Of a stretch of DNA of 64,000 nt, positions 9,373 through 18,385 are shown one piece after another; the stretch's first letter is position 1; each line of letters starts with the position of its first letter. The DNA is taken from NCBI RefSeq assembly GCF_003148745.1, contig NZ_QGGU01000001.1, positions 439,301 through 503,300 on the forward strand, written 5' to 3'. The stretch is from Pleionea mediterranea. GTDB lineage: Bacteria > Pseudomonadota > Gammaproteobacteria > Enterobacterales > Kangiellaceae. Position numbers and translations under genes: made by a program. The notes under the pieces were generated by a model that saw nothing but the letters and a program-made list of their open reading frames with translations, was not told the DNA's origin and ran no database searches.

Positions 9373-9615
9373 TTATCGATTAATAATCGCTTCCGTCAGA
9401 GCCTTTTGGAATTCACAGAGCGCTTCCAGTTGTATGGTGTCGTCTTCAAGGTCGATTCCTTGCTGTTGAAAATATGACTTGGTTTCATCCATGGTACAGG
9501 CTTGCTCAATTAAATCTTCCAACGGAAGGTTATCGTATTTTTCGCCAACTAATACACTGCTCGCCATCGAGTTGGCGACGTTTTGTGCCGCGCTTTCAAT
9601 ATTTACCTGAGTCAT
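9373..9615 (-). CDS. Small hypothetical protein (80 aa)
   Basis: A short acidic, helix-rich cytosolic protein with no signal peptide, no membrane segment and two cysteines. AAGGTG sits a good distance before the ATG, and the residue mix is that of a real protein. I do not recognise a family. It stands alone between two transcription units. Confidence 0.6.
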   Translation of the reverse strand: MTQVNIESAAQNVANSMASSVLVGEKYDNLPLEDLIEQACTMDETKSYFQQQGIDLEDDTIQLEALCEFQKALTEAIINR

Positions 9616-9801
9616 TATTCACCTTTGCTGTATTTACTTATCCCTAAATTTAAGCATAGCGATTTAACTATACGGTGCAATTGAAAGTAGAGGATTGAGA
9701 TTGCCGATTATCAAAATGATGAATATATCCACAAAGTTTTTAAAATTATCGCAACCACTGGGATATACTTTATATCCGATAAATTAATAAAGGACTGGGT
9801 G

Positions 9802-10188
9802 ATGACTGATAATGATGTAGAGCAATATTTAATGAGCAAGCCAGAAGCCTATAAAGGCTACCCATTTGGGCCTGAGGTTGCGGTGTTTAAAGTCAAAAAT
9901 AAAATGTTTGCAACATTGGCAGAAGAAAATAATGAAGGACGAATGAATCTTAAGTGTGAGCCAACGGAAGCTCTTATGCTGCGGGATATTTTTGAATCGG
10001 TGATCCCGGGTTACCATATGAACAAGAAGCACTGGAATACCATAAAGCTGGATGGCTCTGTTCCAGATAATGAAATTAAGCGCATGATCGACAACTCATT
10101 TGGTCTGGTAGTTAAATCACTTAAAAAGTCAGAGCGAAAACAGTTGCAGCTGCATTACTCGGAGCAGCAATTGTATGGTCCTTCATAA
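9802..10188 (+). CDS. MmcQ/YjbR family protein
   Basis: The 128-residue protein shows the MmcQ/YjbR (double wing, CyaY-like fold) pattern: N-terminal helix ending KGYPFGPEVAVFKV, central strand KMFATLAE, then NLKC, the PGYHMNKKHWNTI segment and the C-terminal helix SFGLVVKSL. Members are small DNA-binding-like proteins without a firm role. AAGGA at 9790-9794 favours the ATG at 9802; a GTG at 9799 is immediately upstream. Confidence 0.8.
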   Translation: MTDNDVEQYLMSKPEAYKGYPFGPEVAVFKVKNKMFATLAEENNEGRMNLKCEPTEALMLRDIFESVIPGYHMNKKHWNTIKLDGSVPDNEIKRMIDNSFGLVVKSLKKSERKQLQLHYSEQQLYGPS

Positions 10189-10391
10189 GAAGCAGGAGTC
10201 GATATTTAGGTGGAAATATTTTTTTGAGTGGACTAACCATACAAATTGAAAGAATTATTTAGTAAATCAATATTTTTAGTTAAAAATATTGTGTTTCTGG
10301 ATGGTGCGTTAGTATTTTAAGGAAATCGAATATTTATAATAAACATAAAAAATATTGATAATTGTTATTCTTGTTTATATTGTCTGTGTGA

Positions 10392-11059
10392 CTGAAAACT
10401 AAATTTCAGCTAATTGCTGCTAGTGGTAGCTGATGATAAAAGTATTAATTTCTGGATATCTGTCAGTGGAACTGTTCAACTTGAATCTTTTCGCTACTTG
10501 TTAAAGACAAACTTCGCGCTGGAAGAAAGAATACCCGAGCAAGTTAAAAGACTGATGGCAGAATATGATTTTGGTTGGCGCGCACTGATAAGTTCGGTTG
10601 ATTATAAAACCTTTATTAAAAGCACAGGTTATTTAGCACAAGATCTATTCTTTATAGCGTATGAACATAGGTACACCATCAAAAGAAGAATACACTGGCA
10701 TGCAGGCTTATTTTAAATCAAAGAAACATAATTTTGGTGAAAATACTGGACAGGAAATCGTTATTCCTGATTTTGTAAAAATGTTGAGCAGCTTCGATAT
10801 CCTGATTCTGGCTTTATTTGGTGGGCTTGACTCTCAAGTGGACTGGCGAAGTGCTAAATCTCTATATCAATCATCGTTAGGTGAAAATGATCATTTGACT
10901 GTCTCGGTATTCCCTAAATGTAACCACTTGATGTTTAAAGCTGAAACCGGTGCCTATTTTGAAGATTTAAAACCTTTCAATTGGAAGCGATGCAAAGGAT
11001 TTTTTGACAACATCTCGAACTGGTTAAAGCAACAAAAATCCAATGCATCAGACACTTAA
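10392..11059 (+). pseudogene. Decayed C-terminal part of an alpha/beta hydrolase
   Basis: Conserved alpha/beta-hydrolase segments appear in different frames. LIAASGS (nucleophile-elbow region, near 10410-10430) runs into a stop. The next frame carries FWISVSGTVQLESFRYLL to about 10690. From about 10661 a third frame carries the acid-residue strand ILALFGGLDSQVDWR and the His segment PKCNHLMFK. The N-terminal half is missing, and at least two frame changes separate the remnants. Base use and the preserved motifs suggest relatively recent decay. Two independent small genes are the alternative, but the motif order argues against it. Confidence 0.7.
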
Positions 11060-11125
11060 ATTGAATCGAGTTAAACTATAGATTTGTAAACGTTGTAATA
11101 AAAAGTAATCTTAGCCTTTACATAT

Positions 11126-11144
11126 AATACTTGAAACCAAGATA
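11126..11144. repeat. Short interspersed repeat B, copy 1
   Basis: A 19-base sequence identical to 18152-18170, containing a CTTG/CAAG inverted pair. It lies immediately after the stop codon of the DUF1496-like gene. Confidence 0.65.
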
Positions 11145-11396
11145 TTATTTTACAGTGGCCCAGATTAACGGTTTCTTAGAGTTTTCTTTAGATGATGAGT
11201 CTGATTGAGGCTTACGTACACATTTTTTCTTTTTTCCATTTTGTAACATCTCGGCACCAATTGAATATTCTTTGTCTGCGTAATAGCAAAACTTAGTGAT
11301 ATCAATCTCTTTCTTCTTCGAAGATGGTTGCTGACTATTACCTGCAAAAGAACTGGATGTGGATAATATTAACAGGCTTAATAGTATTATTTTCAT
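11145..11396 (-). CDS. Small exported DUF1496-like protein
   Basis: An 83-residue product with an N-terminal signal peptide cleaved near SSFA. The mature part contains FCYYADKEYSIGAEM followed by a second Cys in KKKCV, which resembles the DUF1496 (YnjH) pattern of a CYY-x-YS-x-GA motif and a distal Cys. A strong AAAGGAG lies seven bases before the ATG. The function of the family is unknown; the two cysteines may form a periplasmic disulfide. It is a single-gene unit. Confidence 0.65.
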   Translation of the reverse strand: MKIILLSLLILSTSSSFAGNSQQPSSKKKEIDITKFCYYADKEYSIGAEMLQNGKKKKCVRKPQSDSSSKENSKKPLIWATVK

Positions 11397-11717
11397 TGTA
11401 TGGCTCCTTTGATAATTATGTAGAGATTTTACTTGGGTTGATGATTGATTTTTAATCAGTTTGATTTCTGATCATATAGAATAACTCTATAGGAAATCAC
11501 TTCGATTAAAAATGAACTTACGATAATCAAAGCTGAAGTATCAATAAGTCTTAATTTATTACACAGTATTGGTTAATAATTTAAAGAAATACGAAAATTT
11601 ATCCTAAGACAAACAAAAGCGCTTAAGGTTTAAATAACCTTAAGCGCTTTTGTTGCAAGGCATCCTACTGAGTTAGCACGTTAATTGTGTCATTTCTGTA
11701 GAAGAATCTTAAATAAA
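11397..11717. other. Intergenic region between two minus-strand genes
   Basis: The 321 bases hold the terminator at 11615-11651 and, by position, the promoter of the DUF1496-like gene. Nothing else is evident. Confidence 0.5.
11615..11651 (-). terminator. Strong terminator after the VWA lipoprotein gene
   Basis: A perfect 16-bp stem (11615-11630 with 11636-11651) with a five-base loop. The minus-strand continuation is T-rich, fitting termination of the 13993-11718 transcript. Confidence 0.85.
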
Positions 11718-12386
11718 CTACCGCATAACTATTAAATTCTCAAGACGCTCAAGGTCATTGAGTACGCGCCATTCACCACCCCCTTGAACCACACGCTGCT
11801 GCCAATTACTCAGTCGTTCCTGATAGTCTCTGGGATCTATGTTGTCGGTGCGTAATTTGGTGACATTTAGCGCAACAACATTGATGCCTTTAAGATCAAT
11901 TGGAAAGTCCCTGATGTGACCTTTTTGCAGATCTTCTTCAAGATCCGAAAAAATAAGCACGTATTTTTCACCTGCCCCGGCTTCATTAACAAACTCTGCT
12001 GCCTGTAGCACCGCACCTGTAATATCGGTGTTGGCTGAGCCGCGACTTATGTTGGCCACAAAGTCATCTACTTTATGTTTGAACAGACGTTTCTGATCGT
12101 TTGCAGTACTAGGACGAGCATCAAAGTTAGCTTTGGCAATAATATCTTTTTCACTAAAACTGCCGCTGTCTATTCGAGCCATGGCTATTGAGTCACCACT
12201 ATCGAGTGTTGCCAACAGGTAATTCATTATGGCCTGGGCTTTGTTTAGTTCTTCGGTATAAGTGCCAGAGGTATCTATTAAGAAATAAACAGCTCGGTTA
12301 TTGGGTTTGGATTTTCCACAACCAGTAATTAACAGTTGCAGACCTATGATAACAATAATCATGGATAATGGTTTCAAAATTCTCAT
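11718..12386 (-). CDS. VWA-like domain lipoprotein
   Basis: The signal peptide ends in the lipobox LITGC, so the protein is a lipoprotein of 222 residues. The mature part resembles a von Willebrand factor A fold: strand VYFLIDTSGTYTE carries a DxSxT-like metal-site motif, ANTDITGAVLQAA could give the second-loop Thr, and VLIFSDLEED the third-loop Asp. VWA domains mediate metal-dependent protein contacts in the envelope. AGGAG precedes the ATG. It lies 89 bases downstream of a membrane coiled-coil gene with a hairpin between them, and both are divergent from a two-component pair, suggesting a shared pathway. Confidence 0.7.
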   Translation of the reverse strand: MRILKPLSMIIVIIGLQLLITGCGKSKPNNRAVYFLIDTSGTYTEELNKAQAIMNYLLATLDSGDSIAMARIDSGSFSEKDIIAKANFDARPSTANDQKRLFKHKVDDFVANISRGSANTDITGAVLQAAEFVNEAGAGEKYVLIFSDLEEDLQKGHIRDFPIDLKGINVVALNVTKLRTDNIDPRDYQERLSNWQQRVVQGGGEWRVLNDLERLENLIVMR

Positions 12387-12399
12387 GGTGTCTTCTCCT

Positions 12400-12436
12400 C
12401 ATCGACGGGGACCCCTAAAGGAATTTGCCGTCGATG
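12400..12436 (-). promoter_or_regulatory. Hairpin just upstream of the VWA lipoprotein start
   Basis: Arms 12428-12436 and 12400-12408 form a perfect 9-bp stem, and the AGGAG ribosome site begins directly after the second arm. The hairpin lacks a T-run. It may be an mRNA processing or translation-control element that sets unequal expression of the two genes. Confidence 0.45.
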
Positions 12437-12475
12437 TTTTATTAATTAAGCATCAAAAGGTTATTCAGTCATGCG

Positions 12476-13993
12476 TTAGGCATTGTCACTTGCGGCTTTG
12501 CCTGTACTACTTTTAAGGGCTTTAACTTCTTTGTTCCCGCGGCGGTTTTTGCTATATGAGTTAGTCGACTCATCGTTCTGATTATCATCGGGGGATGATT
12601 TTCCTGAATATTTTTTAACGATCAGTTCTGCACTTAACGGCAACATAATGATTAAATCATAAAGGCTTACCAACATTTTGCTGAGATGATTAATAATGCC
12701 GCCAGTCATCCGAACAATCACTCGTAACGCTCGAACCATACCTATCGCCAGTGATCCTAATACCGTTCGTAATGAGTGAATAAATGACTCCAGTGGAATG
12801 GCAATAAATGCCAGCGCAAAAGGTAAAATAAAGCCCATGGTCATCTGGCCGATGGATGGTATCCAGCGGAATTCAGCATTTGCGTTTGTGGCACCAATGC
12901 CCGTTAGTGATTGTTGAAGCGCTTCACGATCGAGCGCCAGTAAGTCACGCATATAAGCCAGTGATGCTTCAATTCCTGCAAGAATAAACAGTATGGTAAA
13001 GCTGATGATCATCATACGACGTCGCATTTTGTCATCCATACTGCCAATCATTGGAAATAAATGAGTCACCCTTAAAGATTCAAGCAGAAACAGTCCCATC
13101 GCTATTTCAACTAAAATAATCACCAGCGCCGCAATATCGGATGTTTTCATATCGCCTATGTAACTGGTGCCGCCAACCATTTCTGACATGGGCATGGCAA
13201 TCAGTTGAAAGTTAATTAAACCACCGAGTGCGGCGACAATCAGTACCAGACCAGAGATGAAAAATTGTGTTAGAGCGGATGATCCCAGTGAACTGACCGC
13301 TTGATCGGTTTCTTCGCGGATCGCTTTATAGTTTGCCATTTGGCTATCGATGGCTTTAGTGCGCTCATCCAGGCCAGTGATTTTTTCATTTACGCTACCA
13401 AGTTTGTTACTCAGCTTACGCCAGTCCGGTTGCATGGATGCGAGTAATCCATGACGTTCTGTGGCGGCTTTTTTATAAGCTTTAAGGGTTTGTTGATGGG
13501 AGTCCTCCACGGCTTTTTTAATGTTCATTAAAATTTTATTAACGGTGGAGTCTCCATTGTTGGGCAAGTTGGAAATGGTTTCGACCACTTCACCCCACGC
13601 AGGTGGCAAAGGCGTAACATCGGAAGAATTTTGATAATCTTTTTCGATCGTCTCGATGGTTTCGGTAATTTCCCGATGTAAACTGGGGTACTGACTTAAA
13701 TCCCTTTGCACGAGATCATTCACTCGTGAAAACTCTCGTTCTATGGATTTTTCTGCGGCTCTTGCCCCTTCGTTTAGCAGAATTTCACGGTTTCGTTTCA
13801 TAAGCTTTTGTTCAAGCTTATGCAGCGTCATACCCCAAACTCGCAAGCTGCTGAATACAGCACGTCCGGTTGAACGGAACAGCTGGTGCGCCTGCTGTCG
13901 GCCTAAGTAAAGCACAAAAACAATCAGCATAAACCAGATGCTGACGGATGCGGTCAGATTATCTGACCATAAGTAAAGTAGTTCGTTAGACAT
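12476..13993 (-). CDS. Multi-spanning membrane protein with long coiled coil
   Basis: A 505-residue protein of no family I recognise. The N-terminal membrane helix (residues ~15-32) is followed by a long helical, coiled-coil region (residues ~50-235). Four or so membrane helices then follow (about 240-262, 283-303, 330-350 and 385-410), with a hydrophobic amphipathic region near 430-470 and a charged disordered tail. A near-perfect GGAGGT precedes the ATG at 13993; an in-frame start at 14110 is rejected. It leads a two-gene unit with the VWA lipoprotein. The layout recalls envelope scaffold or mechanosensing proteins, but that is inference only. Confidence 0.65.
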   Translation of the reverse strand: MSNELLYLWSDNLTASVSIWFMLIVFVLYLGRQQAHQLFRSTGRAVFSSLRVWGMTLHKLEQKLMKRNREILLNEGARAAEKSIEREFSRVNDLVQRDLSQYPSLHREITETIETIEKDYQNSSDVTPLPPAWGEVVETISNLPNNGDSTVNKILMNIKKAVEDSHQQTLKAYKKAATERHGLLASMQPDWRKLSNKLGSVNEKITGLDERTKAIDSQMANYKAIREETDQAVSSLGSSALTQFFISGLVLIVAALGGLINFQLIAMPMSEMVGGTSYIGDMKTSDIAALVIILVEIAMGLFLLESLRVTHLFPMIGSMDDKMRRRMMIISFTILFILAGIEASLAYMRDLLALDREALQQSLTGIGATNANAEFRWIPSIGQMTMGFILPFALAFIAIPLESFIHSLRTVLGSLAIGMVRALRVIVRMTGGIINHLSKMLVSLYDLIIMLPLSAELIVKKYSGKSSPDDNQNDESTNSYSKNRRGNKEVKALKSSTGKAASDNA

Positions 13994-14415
13994 AATCCAC
14001 CTCCGGGTCGAATTAAAATTTCGATAAGTCGTTGCTATAAACAATGTTGATGGGGCGAGTATCTTGAAAGTTGGTGAAAAATCGGTGAGAAAAATCCAAT
14101 GACAAAACAAAAAACGTTAAATAAGGCCCTGATGCTTCAATTCTGTGAACCGGTTCATATTTTGTTGCCTGTCAGTATCTATGAATCAATGAATACAGCA
14201 TAAAGGGATTAATTGATCTGCCTGGTTATTGGTGAGTTTATTCAATGTCAGTACTAGAAAGGGCTATAGAAAGGGAGCGTTGATATGAGAGCTTGTTAGT
14301 CGAAGCTCTAAAACTGGACGTAATTAACACACAGTGGTATCAATGGTGGATAAACTGTATATGCGTTAATAATAAATCAGCAAATAAGTTTGTCGGTTCA
14401 AATGAGTATTTAGCC
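13994..14415. other. Divergent promoter region of the signalling island
   Basis: The spacer between the membrane-protein gene and the response-regulator gene should carry both promoters. An extended frame runs upstream of the regulator start to 14293 but has no protein-like features. I see no clear palindromic operator. Confidence 0.4.
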
Positions 14416-15210
14416 ATGGCGACGTTATTTTGGGTGGAAGATCAATCCCATTGGGTCAATAAATTTAAAGAAGTGCTGCAATCATCAGACTTTGGCGATG
14501 GTGCATTGCCAAATAAGGTACTCGTCTACAAATTTGCTGAAGCCGCTTGTCAGGCAGTGCATACTTTAAATGAAGCGCCAGATCTGGCTATTCTGGATGC
14601 TAATATGGGTGGCAATGATAATGCCGGATTTCAAGTATCACGTACTTTAAAACAAAAGTGGCCGGATCTACCGATTATCTATTTATCCGAACACAGTGGA
14701 ACGGCAATTGAACAGCAGGCGTTTGAAGAAAATATCACTCAGGACTTTATTGCCAAACATCAGCAGAATGTCGAGGCGGTACTCTGTTGGCGTATTAAAG
14801 CGGTATTGCGGCACCGAGTTATACAGGCTGAAAAAAATGAACAGCCAGCAGATGCCATTCATCGTAAACAGCTCACCATCGACTTGACCAATTGGCACGT
14901 TTATTGGCACGGCGAACGGTTAATGAATCCGAATAATCAGCTGCGTCCACTTGCACCAACCCCTCGTAAAATGCTGAAGGAACTGGTTGAGGCATCGCCC
15001 AGGCCAGTATCCACGCAACAAATGGCGGAGCGCTTGAGTATGGACAGTTTAAGTTACGCCAGTTATCGGCAGCACATAAAAACCTTGCGTCATTCGTTTG
15101 ATCAGGCAGCCATGAAACAGCAACAGACCAGCTTTTTAACGCACTGCAAACAAGGAAAAGGCGTTGCGACCTTTGGTGATGAAGAAGCTTATTGCTGGAT
15201 TGACCCATAA
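14416..15210 (+). CDS. Response regulator, REC plus winged-helix-like output
   Basis: The receiver domain (residues ~1-125) has the acidic pair in FWVEDQ, phospho-Asp in LAILDANMGG, and Lys in FIAKHQ; it begins immediately at the ATG, which is why I chose 14416 over 14293. The C-terminal ~100 residues contain a segment like the OmpR-type effector (WHGERL...LAPTPRKMLKELVE...YASYRQHIKTLR) that reads as a divergent winged helix. It is followed 85 bases later by a sensor-kinase-like gene. It probably controls the divergent membrane-protein operon or its own operon. Confidence 0.75.
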   Translation: MATLFWVEDQSHWVNKFKEVLQSSDFGDGALPNKVLVYKFAEAACQAVHTLNEAPDLAILDANMGGNDNAGFQVSRTLKQKWPDLPIIYLSEHSGTAIEQQAFEENITQDFIAKHQQNVEAVLCWRIKAVLRHRVIQAEKNEQPADAIHRKQLTIDLTNWHVYWHGERLMNPNNQLRPLAPTPRKMLKELVEASPRPVSTQQMAERLSMDSLSYASYRQHIKTLRHSFDQAAMKQQQTSFLTHCKQGKGVATFGDEEAYCWIDP

Positions 15211-15295
15211 GGTTATTTGAGTGATATAGCCAAAAGATTGATATAAATGACATGCGTAACCAGTATTAAAGAAATATTTATAAGAGCAGTTATTG

Positions 15296-17176
15296 ATGAA
15301 CGAGCAAACTCTGAATAAACAGGCCAAAAAAATTAAGCAGGGGTTAAACTTTCATTTCCCCTGGATTAGTTTGATCGCATCGGTTGCCCTGGTAGTTTAT
15401 TACTTTATGCTACTGCAGCCGCAGTTGATAGAACCTTATTACTTAATTCCACAGGTCACCACAACCACTTTTCAATGGTCGGTTTTGGCGGTGTTCTTTT
15501 ATTTATTAGTGACGGATATTTTATATTTCATTCGTCGGCAAAAAAAATTAAAGCAGGCCATTACCAATCTGCAAGATGAAATTGATGATCTTTGGCAAAG
15601 TAAAAAGAAAATTCAGCAAAAAGCCCATGTGTTTTCCAGTCATGCGGATAAATTAAAACTCTTCATCAGTGATAAATTGCTTGAGTATATTGAGTACGAT
15701 GAAAAGTTTTTACACTTTAAAAGTATTGCAGCCGAAGTTAGGCATAATGGTGTCATCAGTTACGATAAAATAAAAACAGCATTAAAACATGCAATGACGC
15801 AATTAGAATCCAGTGATGCATCCGGTCATATCAGCGAACAAAATAATTTCCAGAGCAACAGCAAGAATTCTAATTCTGATGACAGCCAGTTGAACGATGA
15901 AGCCACTACTGGTGAATTATCCCAAAGCCAGTCTGTGTTGCAAGAACAGCAAGCAATATCAAAAGAAGTGTATCAGCAGGCATTGGAGGCGATGCAGTAT
16001 CTTTGGGATTTACTGGACTTATCCACTGCAGACAATATTGCGCTGCATATTGCGAATCATATCATTGCTTGTGAAGAACATTACTATCAGCAAGAATTGA
16101 GTAAAAATCGCCCGTCTGACACATTATCCTTAGTGCCTTTTAAACCGTCTTATTTGCCGTTGAATGCAGTATTGAATAGTCTGCAGGGTATTCTTGAACG
16201 AGACGATTACGATCAACTACATAGCCGTTTACAAGTTGCTGAAGCGTCAGCCTCGATAATAGAGGTTGATGGTTATCGTTTCGGTTTTTCTGACACTCGG
16301 GAGTTGCTTGGCAATCAGAATCACAGTGTTTTGTTGTTGGAGAATTTAATCAAGAATAGCCAGTACTTTCATGGTAAACGCAGCAATAAGCAAGCCACGG
16401 ATAAAATTGCATTACAGTTAACACAACATGAAGGTTTTGTGGATATTAATGTTTACAATCGAGGGCGACATATTGATGACGATGCGAAAGAGCAGATATT
16501 CCAACTGGGTTATTCAACACGTCGGGCAAAAGAGCATCACGGTAAAGGATTGGGTCTGTTCTTTGTTAACGAAATAGTTAAAGGTTACGAAGGTCGGATT
16601 GACGTGACGAACATTAGTAATATTAAACAGACTTTAACATTACGTATGTTAACTTCGAATGACGTGGTGATCACCAAGGTGATCCATATAGAAGAGCATG
16701 ATGGTCATTTGGCCATTATTGAAGATAAGCCACTCGATCAGACTCAGGTTTTATTGCCTTCGGAACGAGCGCAGTTAGGTAATAACAATTCTAAAAGCAG
16801 CTTAAACGGCAGTTCAAACAACGATAAGAGTGCTGCTGTGCTTGAATGGGAATACGCTGTTCCAGTGGTCAGTATTGAAATGTCTGAAACGCGTCATGAG
16901 ACTACGCGTACGTTTGAGCTGGATGCATCCGATAAAAAACAGGTGTTTCTTGATCCCTTTAATCCATTTATGCCGGGCTGGCAGTTAACCACCCGTAAAA
17001 AACGCGATGAGTTTAAAGTGATTTTAAGCCCGCTTGATCGCACCGGGGTTTTATTTTCGGTTAAACTACCGGATGTAGAATCTCGTTTAAATGACCATAA
17101 TCCTTTATTGCAACCCGACTTTGACGCTGATGTGGAAAAACTGGCGGAGCAATTTAAGGAGTTTGAAGAGTATTAA
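15296..17176 (+). CDS. Membrane sensor histidine-kinase-like protein with interrupted ATPase domain
   Basis: Two N-terminal membrane helices (residues ~22-42 and ~62-82) are followed by a coiled coil. A possible phospho-accepting His lies in AAEVRHNGVIS (near residue 152), though this is not a classical H-box. The HATPase domain shows the N-box ENLIKNSQYF (near 350), an F-box-like QLGYSTRR and G2 HGKGLGLFF (near 417); the G1 Asp appears replaced (VYNRGRHID). The usual closing strand, VLFSVKLP, appears only near residue 585, so ~150 residues are inserted in the last hairpin. TTG at 15293 precedes the chosen ATG. Paired with the upstream regulator. Confidence 0.72.
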   Translation: MNEQTLNKQAKKIKQGLNFHFPWISLIASVALVVYYFMLLQPQLIEPYYLIPQVTTTTFQWSVLAVFFYLLVTDILYFIRRQKKLKQAITNLQDEIDDLWQSKKKIQQKAHVFSSHADKLKLFISDKLLEYIEYDEKFLHFKSIAAEVRHNGVISYDKIKTALKHAMTQLESSDASGHISEQNNFQSNSKNSNSDDSQLNDEATTGELSQSQSVLQEQQAISKEVYQQALEAMQYLWDLLDLSTADNIALHIANHIIACEEHYYQQELSKNRPSDTLSLVPFKPSYLPLNAVLNSLQGILERDDYDQLHSRLQVAEASASIIEVDGYRFGFSDTRELLGNQNHSVLLLENLIKNSQYFHGKRSNKQATDKIALQLTQHEGFVDINVYNRGRHIDDDAKEQIFQLGYSTRRAKEHHGKGLGLFFVNEIVKGYEGRIDVTNISNIKQTLTLRMLTSNDVVITKVIHIEEHDGHLAIIEDKPLDQTQVLLPSERAQLGNNNSKSSLNGSSNNDKSAAVLEWEYAVPVVSIEMSETRHETTRTFELDASDKKQVFLDPFNPFMPGWQLTTRKKRDEFKVILSPLDRTGVLFSVKLPDVESRLNDHNPLLQPDFDADVEKLAEQFKEFEEY

Positions 17177-17228
17177 CCAGCCGATTACAATAAGTCTATT
17201 CAATATTGATGTTTAAAAGGACAAGCCG

Positions 17229-18146
17229 ATGACGAATAATAAAACCGAAACAGCAGGCAAACCCTGGGGTGAACAGGAAAAAAATAACTGGCTGGCGCAA
17301 CAGACGGTAAAACGTTCCTACGCCGATGATGTTTTAACGGTGATTAATGAATTAAAACACAGCTTTGATATTGAGCAGTACGGTTCTTTAAGTTACGACT
17401 CTCAACGTTTTCCGCTATTTGGCGTTCGAACACGCAACTGGGATAAACAATTGCCAACTGTTTTAATTACCGGTGGCGTTCACGGTTATGAGACCAGTGG
17501 TGTTCATGGTGCATTGGGCTTTATTAAAACCAAAGCCACACATTACAGCCAGTACTTTAATCTGGTGATCACACCCTGCATCAGTCCTTGGGGCTACGAA
17601 ACCATTAATCGTTGGAACCCTTATGCTGTGGATCCAAATCGTTCTTTTTGTGACGATAGTCCATCGGAGGAAGCTACATTGGTGATGAGCTATGTGCGGT
17701 CATTAGAGGTAGATATACTTGCGCATATTGATCTGCACGAAACCACCGATACCGATAACACAACCTTCAGGCCCGCATTAGCGGCACGCGATGGTGTGGT
17801 GAATAAAAACTGGAATATCCCGGATGGCTTTTATACGGTCGGCAATACCAGCAATCCACAACCTGCGTTTCAAAAAGCGATTATCGATTCGGTCAAAAAA
17901 GTAACCCATATCGCACCGCCAGACAGCGATGGAAAAATAATTGGTGTTAAGCCGGAGCAGGAGGGCGTCATCAATTACGATATGTTTAAATTAAACTTGT
18001 GTGGAGGATTTACGCGCTGTGACTATGCGACGACTACCGAAGTTTATCCTGACTCACCCAAGGTAACCAATGAAGAATGCAACCTTGCGCAAATAGCAGC
18101 GGTAACAGGGGGACTTGATTATTTAATTTCGCAAGTTAAGAGCTGA
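17229..18146 (+). CDS. M14-family metallocarboxypeptidase-like protein
   Basis: A 305-residue protein without a signal peptide. The zinc-binding HxxE is in GGVHGYETSG (residues ~85-94), a further metal His in AHIDLHETTD, and the catalytic Glu candidate in TTEVYPDS near the C-terminus, as in the succinylglutamate-desuccinylase/carboxypeptidase branch. The enzyme should cleave a C-terminal or amide-linked residue from a small peptide; the substrate is unknown. AAAGGA lies before the ATG. It starts 52 bases after the kinase gene and is probably in the same operon, so it may be an effector or ligand-processing enzyme of that pathway. Confidence 0.75.
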   Translation: MTNNKTETAGKPWGEQEKNNWLAQQTVKRSYADDVLTVINELKHSFDIEQYGSLSYDSQRFPLFGVRTRNWDKQLPTVLITGGVHGYETSGVHGALGFIKTKATHYSQYFNLVITPCISPWGYETINRWNPYAVDPNRSFCDDSPSEEATLVMSYVRSLEVDILAHIDLHETTDTDNTTFRPALAARDGVVNKNWNIPDGFYTVGNTSNPQPAFQKAIIDSVKKVTHIAPPDSDGKIIGVKPEQEGVINYDMFKLNLCGGFTRCDYATTTEVYPDSPKVTNEECNLAQIAAVTGGLDYLISQVKS

Positions 18147-18151
18147 TTAAA

Positions 18152-18170
18152 AATACTTGAAACCAAGATA
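18152..18170. repeat. Short interspersed repeat B, copy 2
   Basis: Nineteen bases identical to 11126-11144, starting six bases after the stop codon of the M14 gene. Confidence 0.65.
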
Positions 18171-18194
18171 AATAACAAATAAGCGTTTTTCAAT

Positions 18195-18229
18195 AAAAAG
18201 CCTTTCGAGTGTCATTCGAAAGGCTTTTT
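18195..18229 (+). terminator. Terminator after the M14 gene
   Basis: A perfect 14-bp stem (18195-18208 with 18216-18229), a seven-base loop and a T-run identify a rho-independent terminator of the regulator-kinase-peptidase operon. Confidence 0.88.
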
Positions 18230-18385
18230 TCTATTTGATGCAAAAGGCTGGTAACAATAACATTGTATAGAGAACATCTTTTAAAGAACAAGCTTAATGA
18301 ACCAATGTTAAGCGAATCGCTTTAAAGTTAATGACAAGTTAAAAGATCTGTTACCTACCTTTGCATCATAAAAAGATAGAAGTAT

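Noticed and set aside
14293..14415. Upstream extension of the response-regulator gene
   Set aside because: The receiver domain begins at the ATG at 14416; the extension lacks protein-like features.
14416..17176. Proteobacterial dedicated sortase (Pds) two-component pair
   Set aside because: No sortase or sortase substrate is nearby, and the kinase lacks the normal domain layout of that group.
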